64,000 nt of DNA, taken from assembly GCA_017618215.1 (NCBI GenBank), contig JAFZUQ010000008.1, positions 1-64,000 of the forward strand. The letters are read 5' to 3'. A model generated the notes under the pieces. The model did not search any database and was not told the origin of the DNA. It saw nothing but the letters and a program-made list of their open reading frames with translations. Shown piece by piece: positions 7,553 through 16,500 of the stretch (the first letter of the stretch is position 1; every line of letters starts with the position of its first letter). Source of the DNA: Elusimicrobiaceae bacterium (GTDB taxonomy: Bacteria > Elusimicrobiota > Elusimicrobia > Elusimicrobiales > Elusimicrobiaceae). A program made the translations under genes and the position numbers.

Positions 7553-7918
7553 ATGGACACAGCGACATTGTATGAGTTTATTAAGTGGGCAAAAACTACT
7601 GATTTGCAGGAACTTATCTGCAAGCGTGGCCCTGTAACCGTAGAATTTAGAAGTGTAGAAACTGCCTTTAACAGTTATACTTCAAAACTTACAAAAGTTT
7701 TGGCACCTGCCGTAGGCATTTACCAAGTCAAAAACGGGAAAAATAAAGCCAATCTGGAAGAAGGTATGACCTTGAAAAAAGGCCAGTTTATGGGTATAAT
7801 AGAAAGCCATAAAAAAATTGTTGAGGTCTTTGCTCCTAAGGCTGGGATATTAAAATCTATCTCTATAAAAGAAAATACTGCTGTTGAATATAACCAACCT
7901 TTATTTTTTATTGATTGA
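7553..7918 (+). CDS. Biotin carboxyl carrier protein-like (AccB-like)
   Basis: 121 aa, upstream of the biotin carboxylase gene with only 2 nt between. The N-terminus (KWAKTTDLQELICKRG) resembles the AccB leader, and residues 50-121 form a lipoyl/biotinyl-type barrel (VLAPAVGIY...PLFFID). The biotin site is unusual: where AccB has EAMKM, this protein reads ESHKK, keeping the Lys but not its Ala-Met/Met neighbours. It may be biotinylated inefficiently or have a changed role. TATCAT ends 7 nt before the ATG, with no ribosome-binding site. The accA and accD genes are not in the window. Confidence 0.78.
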   Translation: MDTATLYEFIKWAKTTDLQELICKRGPVTVEFRSVETAFNSYTSKLTKVLAPAVGIYQVKNGKNKANLEEGMTLKKGQFMGIIESHKKIVEVFAPKAGILKSISIKENTAVEYNQPLFFID

Positions 7919-7920
7919 TT

Positions 7921-9285
7921 ATGAAAGAAAAAAAATATACAAAAATATTAGTTGCAAATCGTGGGGAAATTGCCTTAAGAATTATTCGCACTTTAAAGGA
8001 AATGGATATTAAAACCGTTGCGGTTTACTCCGAAGAAGATAAAACTTCAGCTCATGTATTAGTCGCTGATGAAGCAATTTGTATAGGTCCTGCTGATAGT
8101 AAAGAAAGTTATTTGAATATTGATGCAATTATTGCTGCTGCAAAAATGACAAAGGCTGAGGCTATTCATCCCGGTTATGGTTTTTTATCTGAAAATGCCG
8201 ATTTCGCTAAAGAAGTTAAAGCAGCAGATCTTGATTTTATTGGCCCGAGTGCCGAGGCAATTTCAAAACTCGGTCAAAAAGCTGCAGCCCGTGCTCTCGC
8301 AATAAAGGCGGGTGTTCCGGTAGTAAAAGGCAGTAACGGAATTGTAAAAGATAATTTCTTGCTTGAAGCAAAAAAAATCGGTTTTCCATTAATGATAAAA
8401 GCTGCTCTTGGCGGGGGCGGACGCGGTATGCGTGTAGCCCAAACTGAAGACACTTTCGAAACAGCTCTTGAAACTGCTAAAGCGGAAGCCAAAATCGCTT
8501 TTAATAATGATGATGTCTACTTCGAACAACTTTTAATCGATCCGCACCACATAGAGGTGCAATTTGCGGCAGATAATTTGGGTAATGTTATTGCATTTGC
8601 GGAACGTGATTGTTCTATGCAACGTAAAAACCAAAAGTTGATTGAAGAATCCCCTTCACCTTTCGTTACAAACGAAATTCGTAAAAAACTTATTACTGCG
8701 GCGATAGCTTTGGTTAAGCAAGCAAAATATAGCGGTGTAGGTACTGTCGAATTTTTAATGGATGAAAATAAAAATTTCTATTTTATGGAGGTTAATACCC
8801 GTTTACAGGTAGAACACCCGGTAACCGAAGCTGTTTGTGGTGGTATCGACTTGGTTAAATTGCAAATTGAAATTGCTCAAAACCAACCTTTGACTTTAAC
8901 GCAAACAGAAGCACAAAAAATAAATTGCCACTGCATAGAATTTAGAATAAACGCAGAAGATTACGAGCAAAACTTTTTACCGAATTCCGGACTTATAACT
9001 TATTTCCATACACCTGATGGCCTTGGAGTTAGGGTCGACAGTGCAATTTATTCCGGCTATAATATACCGTCTTTTTATGATAGCTTAATTGCAAAACTTA
9101 TAGTTAGTGCACCTGGTAGGGAGCAAGCCTTAAAGCGTGCACAAAGAGCCTTAAATGAATTTAGAATTAAAGGTTTGAAAAGTACTTTAGATTTTCACAA
9201 GATTATTTTACAAAATAAGAAATTCCAAGAAGGCCAAACAAATACTGCCTTGGTAGAGGAAATTTTAAATGAAAGCAAAAAATAA
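7921..9285 (+). CDS. accC: Biotin carboxylase subunit of acetyl-CoA carboxylase
   Basis: About 454 aa. It carboxylates biotin on the carrier protein with ATP and bicarbonate, feeding malonyl-CoA synthesis. Family landmarks are KILVANRGEIALRIIRT, HPGYGFLSENADFA, the ATP-grasp glycine loop GGGGRGMR, HHIEVQFAAD, AERDCSMQRKNQKLIEESPSP and FMEVNTRLQVEHPVTE. The ATG at 7921 was chosen; a TTG at 7915 is in frame but overlaps the accB-like stop. Unlike its carrier-protein neighbour, its motifs look fully canonical. It overlaps rfaE2 if that gene starts at 9269. Confidence 0.95.
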   Translation: MKEKKYTKILVANRGEIALRIIRTLKEMDIKTVAVYSEEDKTSAHVLVADEAICIGPADSKESYLNIDAIIAAAKMTKAEAIHPGYGFLSENADFAKEVKAADLDFIGPSAEAISKLGQKAAARALAIKAGVPVVKGSNGIVKDNFLLEAKKIGFPLMIKAALGGGGRGMRVAQTEDTFETALETAKAEAKIAFNNDDVYFEQLLIDPHHIEVQFAADNLGNVIAFAERDCSMQRKNQKLIEESPSPFVTNEIRKKLITAAIALVKQAKYSGVGTVEFLMDENKNFYFMEVNTRLQVEHPVTEAVCGGIDLVKLQIEIAQNQPLTLTQTEAQKINCHCIEFRINAEDYEQNFLPNSGLITYFHTPDGLGVRVDSAIYSGYNIPSFYDSLIAKLIVSAPGREQALKRAQRALNEFRIKGLKSTLDFHKIILQNKKFQEGQTNTALVEEILNESKK

Positions 9286-9736
9286 AATAATGACCCGTGC
9301 AAAGCTTGCCGCTTTTGTTAAAAAAGCAAAAGCGCAAGGTAAAAAAATCGTTTTCACAAACGGTTGTTTTGATATTTTGCATGCCGGCCATGTAAGCAGT
9401 ATAGAGTTCGCCAAAAGTAAAGGTGACATTTTGGTTATTGGATTAAACAGTGATGCCTCTGTTAAGCGTCTAAAAGGGCCCAAACGCCCGGTAAATAAGC
9501 AAGCAGACAGGGCGCTTGTGCTTGCTGCATTAGGTGCGGTTGATGCCGTTTGCCTATTTAATCAAAATACACCGCTTGAACTTATCAAGCTTGTTAAACC
9601 CGACGTTTTAGTAAAAGGGGCTGATTATAAAAATAAGGAAGTCGTTGGTTCACAATTTGCAGGGCGTGTGGTTTTGTTCCCTTTGGTCAAAGGGCGTTCC
9701 ACAACAAATTTGATTAACAAAATGGCTTTACAATAA
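9269..9736 (+). CDS. rfaE2: D-glycero-beta-D-manno-heptose 1-phosphate adenylyltransferase
   Basis: A 155-aa nucleotidyltransferase matching the C-terminal half of HldE. It makes ADP-heptose, the precursor of LPS core heptose. The nucleotide-binding signature FTNGCFDILHAGHV and the GLNSDASVKRLKGPKRPVN block are diagnostic. DVLVKGADY and the C-terminal GRSTTNLI also fit. The kinase half (HldE-N) is absent here and would have to be encoded elsewhere. Start uncertain: 9269 overlaps accC by 17 nt, while the ATG at 9290 gives 148 aa; neither has a clear ribosome-binding site. Confidence 0.92.
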   Translation: MKAKNKIMTRAKLAAFVKKAKAQGKKIVFTNGCFDILHAGHVSSIEFAKSKGDILVIGLNSDASVKRLKGPKRPVNKQADRALVLAALGAVDAVCLFNQNTPLELIKLVKPDVLVKGADYKNKEVVGSQFAGRVVLFPLVKGRSTTNLINKMALQ

Positions 9737-9761
9737 GGTAAAATATTATATAGGTAAATTT

Positions 9762-10949
9762 ATGGCAGATATATTTGAAAAGTGCAGAAATTTTAAAGAT
9801 GCGAAACGTTTAATGGAACTTGGCATTTATGGTTATTTCCAGCCTATTTCTTCAGCGCAAGGGCCGGAAGTTATACTTAAAGGTAAAAAATATATTATGG
9901 CCGGTTCCAATAATTATTTGGGTTTGGCAAATGATCCTCAAATGAAGGAAGCTGCACTTGAAGCCGTTTCTAAATACGGTACAGGTTCTGCCGGTTCAAG
10001 ATTTTTAAATGGTAATACCGTTGCTGCAGAAGAGCTCGAAGCAAAACTTGCTAAATTCAAAGGTAAAGAAGCGGGTTTAATATTTTCTGCCGGATATCAA
10101 ATGAATTTAGGCGTAATTTCGAGCCTTCTAAAAAAAGGTGATGTCGCCATAGTTGACAAACTTGACCATGCAAGTATTTTAGATGCTGTAAAACTTTCAG
10201 AAGCTGAGATGGTCCGCTTTAAACATAATGATATGAAGGACTTGGAAATAGTTCTCTCAAAAATCCCTGAAGAAAAGGGAAAACTTATTATTGTCGACGG
10301 TGTTTTTAGCATGGAAGGCGATATTTGCAATTTGCCTGAAATTGTTAAACTTGCGAAAAAATACGGTGCAAGAATTGTAGTTGACGATGCACATGCAACA
10401 GGCGTTTTAGGTAAAACAGGCCGTGGTACTTGCGAATATTTTAACTTACATAAAGAAGTAGATTTAGTGGTAGGCACATGTTCAAAAACTTTCGCAAGTG
10501 TTGGTGGTTTCGTTGTAGGCGATGCTGATATCATTCACTATATTAGGCATAATGCAAGAAGCCAAATATTTTCCGCAGCACTTCCGCCGGCATCCGTTGC
10601 ATCGATTTCCCGTGCAATAGATTTAATCAGTGATGATATGAGCCGCAAAGATAGGCTTTGGGCGAACTCCGAACGTCTTAAAAAAGGCTTTAAAAAAGCA
10701 GGTTTCGATATCGGTAAAACCCAAACACCGATAGTTCCGGTTTTTGTTGGTGAAATGGACACTTGTTTCAAAATGTGGCGGCTAACTTTAAACGGAGGTA
10801 TATTTACAACCCCGGTGATTCCGCCTGCTGTTCCTCCAAACAGATGTATGATGCGCGTTACTCTGATGGCTACGCATACCGATGAACAAATAGATAAAAT
10901 TATCGAAGTATTTACCAAAGCAGGGCGTGAACTTGGTATAATAAAATAA
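9762..10949 (+). CDS. Alpha-oxoamine synthase, probably serine palmitoyltransferase-like
   Basis: A 395-aa PLP enzyme that condenses an amino acid with an acyl-CoA. Motifs are AGSNNYLGLANDP, the GTGSAGSRFLNG loop, DKLDHASILD, VDDAHATGVLGKTGRGT, and the PLP lysine in GTCSKTFASVGG. The N-terminal GIYGYFQPISS resembles the GxYPYF block of bacterial serine palmitoyltransferases better than BioF or glycine C-acetyltransferase, so I favour sphinganine-type synthesis. Its stop overlaps the next ATG by 1 nt (TAATG), tying it to a large GNAT protein. Alternatives: KBL or BioF. Confidence 0.75.
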   Translation: MADIFEKCRNFKDAKRLMELGIYGYFQPISSAQGPEVILKGKKYIMAGSNNYLGLANDPQMKEAALEAVSKYGTGSAGSRFLNGNTVAAEELEAKLAKFKGKEAGLIFSAGYQMNLGVISSLLKKGDVAIVDKLDHASILDAVKLSEAEMVRFKHNDMKDLEIVLSKIPEEKGKLIIVDGVFSMEGDICNLPEIVKLAKKYGARIVVDDAHATGVLGKTGRGTCEYFNLHKEVDLVVGTCSKTFASVGGFVVGDADIIHYIRHNARSQIFSAALPPASVASISRAIDLISDDMSRKDRLWANSERLKKGFKKAGFDIGKTQTPIVPVFVGEMDTCFKMWRLTLNGGIFTTPVIPPAVPPNRCMMRVTLMATHTDEQIDKIIEVFTKAGRELGIIK

Positions 10950-12046
10950 TGTTAAAAGTTATTGAAACACAAAATGTAAAAAAGTTTGTTAATTTTCCTT
11001 TTAAACTTTATAAAGGTTGTCCTCATTATATAACTGATTTAAAAAGTAATATCATAAAACTTTTAACTAAAGACCCCTTTTGGCAAAATAATGAAAGGGC
11101 TCTTTTTTTACTTTATGAAGATAATGAATTAATTGGCCGTATTTGTGCTTTGACAAATATTGCACATAATAAACATTGGCAGGATAAGACTGGATTTTTT
11201 GGTTTTTTTGATTGTATAAATGATACTAGTGCAGCGATTCATTTATTTAATGCTGCTTCAAATTGGCTCTATAAAAAAGGTTGTACTACAATACAAGGTC
11301 CCGTAAACCCTAGTACAAACCATACTTGCGGTGTTTTGCTTGATAATTTCGATAAAGACCCTTTTATAATGATGCCTTATAACTTTTCTTATTACAATGA
11401 GCTTATAGGAACTTGTGGCTTTGAAAAAGCAAAAGATTTAATTGCTTTTGAGCGTACGGATAAGGAAGAATATAGTCTGCGTATGCAAAAATTGATTGAA
11501 CGTTTTAAAAAGAATAAGGATATTCATTTTAGGCCTATAAAGTTAAAAGAATTTGATAAGGAAGTTAATACAATCTGTAAAATTTATAATGAATCTTGGG
11601 CTCGAAACTGGGGTTTTGTTCCGATAAGTGATGCTGAAATAAAGCAAACAGCAAAAGAATTAAAAACTATACTTAAAACTGAAATGACAACTATCTGCGA
11701 AGTGAAAGATGAAGTCGCCGCTTTTGCAATATGCGTACCTAATTTTAATAAAGTCTTAAAAGAGTGGCAACAAAATACGGGTATCAGTAAAATTTTCAAA
11801 GCAATAAAAGCATATTTTAACATGGATGATTGCCGTATGCTTATGCTCGGTGTACACCCCAATCATCGCGGACGTGGGCTTGAGCTCTTGGTTGTTAATG
11901 AAATTATTGAAAATTGTGTTAAAAAAGGTTGGCACAAAGCGGAACTTTCCTGGTTACTTGAAGACAATAAAGGTATAATTTCAGTCGTTCAAGAAACCGG
12001 TTGCTACAAAACCAAAACTTACCGTATTTATAAGAAAAATATTTAA
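10949..12046 (+). CDS. Large GNAT-fold protein, candidate N-acyltransferase
   Basis: 365 aa. The C-terminal half has a GNAT acetyl-CoA-type pyrophosphate-binding region (MLMLGVHPNHRGRGLELLVVNEIIE, about residues 298-322), and a first GNAT-like half carries IQGPVNPSTNHTCG. Two-domain GNAT proteins of this size occur beside serine palmitoyltransferase in bacteria that make sphingolipids, where one has been described as a bacterial ceramide synthase. The TAATG coupling to the SPT-like gene supports an N-acylation role, but this is inference. It is convergent with the next gene, overlapping by 4 nt. Confidence 0.6.
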   Translation: MLKVIETQNVKKFVNFPFKLYKGCPHYITDLKSNIIKLLTKDPFWQNNERALFLLYEDNELIGRICALTNIAHNKHWQDKTGFFGFFDCINDTSAAIHLFNAASNWLYKKGCTTIQGPVNPSTNHTCGVLLDNFDKDPFIMMPYNFSYYNELIGTCGFEKAKDLIAFERTDKEEYSLRMQKLIERFKKNKDIHFRPIKLKEFDKEVNTICKIYNESWARNWGFVPISDAEIKQTAKELKTILKTEMTTICEVKDEVAAFAICVPNFNKVLKEWQQNTGISKIFKAIKAYFNMDDCRMLMLGVHPNHRGRGLELLVVNEIIENCVKKGWHKAELSWLLEDNKGIISVVQETGCYKTKTYRIYKKNI

Positions 12047-12489
12047 ATAATTTTGTTGATGTCGTTTTTTTTGTCACGTGGAAAATAGATATATAACAAA
12101 TATGTTTTAATTATTTCCACACTAAACCCGAAAGATATAAACATAAAATTTATGAAACTTGCCCAGGCGTAATTACCTTCTGTTAGACGGTCAAAAAATA
12201 TGAATTTTAGAACTGAACTAAAAGGCAAAATCGAGAAATCCGGATAAACATATATACAAAATATTACCTGAATTAGAGAAATTAAGCTTACTTGCCATCG
12301 TTTTAAAAGGATTAGTAATATTTGGGCAAAATATATCGATATCATTGCTTTAAATATACTGGTTATATCTCGCCCTAGATCATGATAATTATTTAAAAAT
12401 AATATATTTCTAAATAATCCAAGTATACAAAGAACTAGGATAAAATAAATTATAAAATTGAAATTTTTGAAGTAGTTCTTTATTTTCAT
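12043..12489 (-). CDS. Small hypothetical membrane protein (four predicted helices)
   Basis: 148 aa, no recognised family. Four hydrophobic stretches are visible (about residues 10-30, 45-65, 70-90 and 105-130), separated by short polar loops, with a basic tail RDKKNDINKII. It is more AT-rich than its neighbours. It lies 16 nt downstream of ddl on the same strand and could be the last gene of that operon. No Shine-Dalgarno is visible at the ATG. It may be real but fast-evolving. Confidence 0.6.
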   Translation of the reverse strand: MKIKNYFKNFNFIIYFILVLCILGLFRNILFLNNYHDLGRDITSIFKAMISIYFAQILLILLKRWQVSLISLIQVIFCIYVYPDFSILPFSSVLKFIFFDRLTEGNYAWASFINFMFISFGFSVEIIKTYLLYIYFPRDKKNDINKII

Positions 12490-12505
12490 TTAATTAGATT
12501 CCGTT

Positions 12506-13537
12506 TTATTTCTTAATTAAAGCAGTTTTAATTAGGATATCCAATTGTTTTGTATAAGATATGCCTTCTTCTTTAAGCAAATTAGGGAATAAACTTGTTT
12601 TTGAAAGCCCAGGTAAAGTATTTATCTCTGAAAAATAGAGTTTTCTGCCGTCTTTAGAAATCAAAAAATCTATTCTTGATAAGCCTGTTCCGCCCAAAGC
12701 AATAAAAAATTTTTTAGTATATTCTCGTAATTTTTCTTGCACATTTTTAGGTAATTTTGATGGGATTTCCATATCGCAACCATGTGGATTATGATATTTC
12801 GTCTCATAATCGAAGAATTCACTATCTGATTTAATCAATTCACCGCAAGCAGAAGCTTTAAAATTATTTGGTTTAACTTCAATAACAGCGCAGAAAATTT
12901 CCCGTGCATTATCAAGGCCTTTTTCAACTAAAATGTGATTTTCAAATTTAAAAGCATTTTCTATCGCTGGGAAGAGTTCGCTTTCCTTATTTACTTTTGT
13001 TATACCGATAGAAGAACCTAGACTGTTTGGTTTAACAAAAATAGGATAACCCAACTTCCCAGCATTTTTGAGAATAGTCTTTTTATCTAATTTTTCATTT
13101 TTATTTAAGGAAAACCATGGTAAAACGGGTATATTAGATTTAATTGCAATTTCCTTGGAAAGTTCTTTGTTCATAGCAATTGCCGAAGCTAAAACTTTAC
13201 ACCCTATATATTTTACGCCAATTGTTTCAAATAAACCTTGTACACAACCGTCTTCCCCAAAAGTACCGTGCAAAACAGGAAAAAACAAATCTATTTTGTA
13301 TTTTTTACCTTTTTTATCGAATAAATTTCCGTCAACTAGGGGGTAAATTTCAATATCCTGAATTGTTTTAAAACCGCATTTCTTTTGCAAAAACCATTGT
13401 CCCGTTTTAGAAATAAAAATAGGCAAAATTTTGTATCTTTTTTGTAGTTCTAGGCACACATCTCCTGCTGAATGAACAGATACCTCATGCTCGGTGCTTT
13501 TACCACCGTATAAAATTGCTATAGTTAAATTTTTCAT
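12506..13537 (-). CDS. ddl: D-alanine--D-alanine ligase
   Basis: A 343-aa ATP-grasp enzyme that joins two D-alanines for the peptidoglycan stem peptide. Signatures: the N-terminal ILYGGKSTEHEVSVHSA, VLHGTFGEDGCVQGLFE, FVKPNSLGSSIGITKV, and the C-terminal SRIDFLI.KDG..YFSEINTLPGL with the metal-binding Glu and Asn. The start at 13537 has AAGGA at good spacing and lies just 2 nt after the coiled-coil gene's stop; the open frame upstream to 13561 is not needed. Confidence 0.96.
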   Translation of the reverse strand: MKNLTIAILYGGKSTEHEVSVHSAGDVCLELQKRYKILPIFISKTGQWFLQKKCGFKTIQDIEIYPLVDGNLFDKKGKKYKIDLFFPVLHGTFGEDGCVQGLFETIGVKYIGCKVLASAIAMNKELSKEIAIKSNIPVLPWFSLNKNEKLDKKTILKNAGKLGYPIFVKPNSLGSSIGITKVNKESELFPAIENAFKFENHILVEKGLDNAREIFCAVIEVKPNNFKASACGELIKSDSEFFDYETKYHNPHGCDMEIPSKLPKNVQEKLREYTKKFFIALGGTGLSRIDFLISKDGRKLYFSEINTLPGLSKTSLFPNLLKEEGISYTKQLDILIKTALIKK

Positions 13538-13539
13538 TT

Positions 13540-16500
13540 TTAATCCTTGAATAGTGACCATTTAATCCTATAAAATAAACTCTTAGTCTTTTTTAAGAAA
13601 TCAGAATATTCTTCATCTTTACGGAAAGATGTTATAGGGTTTCTTACATAAGGGCGCCTATTAATAACGCTCCTTCTTATAGAATGGTCTGTAAACGTAT
13701 TTTCCGAGGGTAATATATTTAGATCCTGTTTGATTTTTTGGTCGTGGGTGTTAGCTTTTTGCCTTATTTCATTTACATCCGTAGGTCTTATTTCTTCGAC
13801 TGTTATATCGCCTTCTTCCGTGGGCAGATCTATATCGTCTTTCGATATTTCATCATCATTAAATAAGCTTTCAATGTCTATTTCCGGTTCAGAAATATCA
13901 ATCTCCTCTATAGTTTGAACAGGTATAGTCTTTTCTAAGAATTCAGTTCCTTCATCATACTCTTCTTCAGCAATTTGTTTGTTTTGGCTATCAGCTTCTG
14001 AACTATGTTCCTCAGCAATATTTTGTGTTTTGTTTGATGAATTATCTTCCTTAGTTTCCGATGAATTAGGCTTTTTTTCCAGGTCTTCGGAATTTGTAGG
14101 ATATTCTTCATAAGTTTCTGTATCTTCAAAAGCTTTCATCATAGTATCTCCCCAGAATTCTTCATCTTTAGTAATTTCCGAAGTATTTTGTGCTGATTTA
14201 GCTTCCGCAGATATTTTTTGCGTAAGAGGCGTGATTTCATTTTTTAATTTTGCAATATTATCTTCATTTTGCTTTAATGCCTTACGCATGTTGTTTAATT
14301 CTTCACTTGTTTTCTTCTCTCGTTCTGCAGCTTGTTGAAGCTCTATCTTTGCAGCTTCTAATTGTTGTTTTAAATTTTCCTTTTCTTTAGTTACGCGTTC
14401 AAGTTGTACTGTCAAAGCAGTTGCTTTCACTTTGGTTAAAGCATTTGTTTTGACATTGTCTTTATAAGCTTTAAGTTGTTCTGTCATCAAAATGACGCTT
14501 CTCTGCAACGCATTAAAACGATTTTGTAGAAGTAATTTTTCCTCTGCTACAGTTTTTAAACGTTGATTATCTGTTTTAATATCATTAATTTCTTTAGTTT
14601 GTGTCAAACATACGGCAGAAACTTTTCTAAGTTCTTCTTCCAAACTTTGAATCTTAGCTTGGTGCTCGGAATTTACGCTTACCGTACCTTGATTGAAATT
14701 TAAGGATTTAGCATCTGTTTGCAATTGCTTTAATTGTGCTTTTAACTCCAAAATTTCTTGTGTTTGTTTAACTGTGGTATTAAGAGCCTCAATTTTCTGT
14801 TGTTGCATTTCTTTCAAAGCATTGTTTAAGGTTATATTTACATCTCTTAATTTATTGAGTTGTTCTGATAATTGTTTTGTAAATTCTTGCCCTTTCAACA
14901 ATTCAGTCTTAACTTCGTTTAGTTGTTTATTAAGTTCTTCTACTTGGAGTTTGTAATTTCGGCGTTCTTGTTTTATTTGCTCATTTTCTTCTTTTGCTTT
15001 TACAAGTTCTTGTACTAAAATTTCATTTCTATCTCTTAACTCGGCATATTGAGTTTTAATTTCTTCCAGCAAGAAGGTATCTTGATTGAATACTTTTTTT
15101 GCTTTCTCAAGCTCTTGGGTAAGTTCTTGAGTTTTTTTGATTTCTTTATTCAATCTATCATCATCGCTATTTATAGCGTATAATCCGCTATTAGCTTTTT
15201 GAATTAGTTTGTTAAGTGATGTGATAGTCTCTTGATCTATTCTTAATTTGTCCTCTAGATCTTTTATCTTTCTTTCTGCTTCCAGTTTTTCGTTTGCTTT
15301 TTCTCTTGTTAGAGCCAGCAATTCATTTTGATAGTTGATTTGGAAGTCATTTAATTGTTTTGTCTGCTCATCTAATTTATTAAGCAATTTAAGTTTTTCT
15401 TCTCTTGCTTCCAAGAGGGCCTTGTCAATATTATCTTTAGAAGTAATTAAAGTAGCCATTTGGGTTTTTAAAATTTCCAAAGCATTATTGTTTTCTTGCA
15501 AATTATTTTTAGTTTGTTGGACTTGGTTTAAATTTATACCCGGATTTTGCTTTAAAGTATTTAATTCTTGCGTTATTTTATCCTTGCTGGCTAAGAGCTC
15601 TTGTATTTCTGCTTTCAAGTCATCAGTTATGTTATTTTGCGTATTTTTTAAAGTTTCTATCTCTGAGAGATATCGCTCATTTTGGAGTAAAGCATTATCT
15701 TTCTGGATAATAATTTTTTTAATTTCTTCGCTTAAATAATATTTTTCTCTTTGTACGTTTTTGTACTGTGTTTCTAAATTATTAAAAAGTTCTTGCTGTT
15801 TCTCATAAGAATTTTGAGCTTTCTTAAGCGTTTCTTTTAAATTATTCAATTCATTTTGGTTATTTTCTTTGATTGAATTGATTTCTTTTATTAAATTTTC
15901 TGATGTATTCTTATAATCACTGTTTTCTTTTTCTAATGATCTTAAATTGTTTTCAAGATTTTCTATTTGTGCCTTTAAAGAGTTTACAAAACCTTCTTCC
16001 TGGCGGTACTTTGCCTCTGTTCTCTGTAATTCCTCACGCAATGCGGTTTCTTGTTGTAAAGCTTTTGTTCTGAGCAATTGCAGTTCGGCACTTTGTTCTG
16101 TTCTTAAAGAAGCGATTTTTTGTTCGTATTCCTGTTGGGATAACTTTAACGGGGTTAATATCTCTTCCTGTCTGACAGCAAAAGCAGCTATATCGTTTTT
16201 ATTTTGTTCAGGGAAAAGTTGCAGATTTAAAAGTTGTTGGCGCAAGTTGGTAGCATTCTCGCTTTTTTGTAAAAGTTCATCTTTGCTGCGTGCTAATTGA
16301 TTGATTAAAGAATTTATCTCTTCTTTTTGCAAGAGCAAAGTTTTTTCTGTTTCAGATTTTTGAATTTCCGAATTTTGCTTTTCTCTTTGCAAAGCTTGAT
16401 GGGCGGCCTCGACACTTTTTAATTGTTGTTCCAAGAAATTTACTTTTACTTCCTCTTGTTTTAAAGCTTCTTCTTTCGCGGCAAGTTGATGGCGGAGTTG

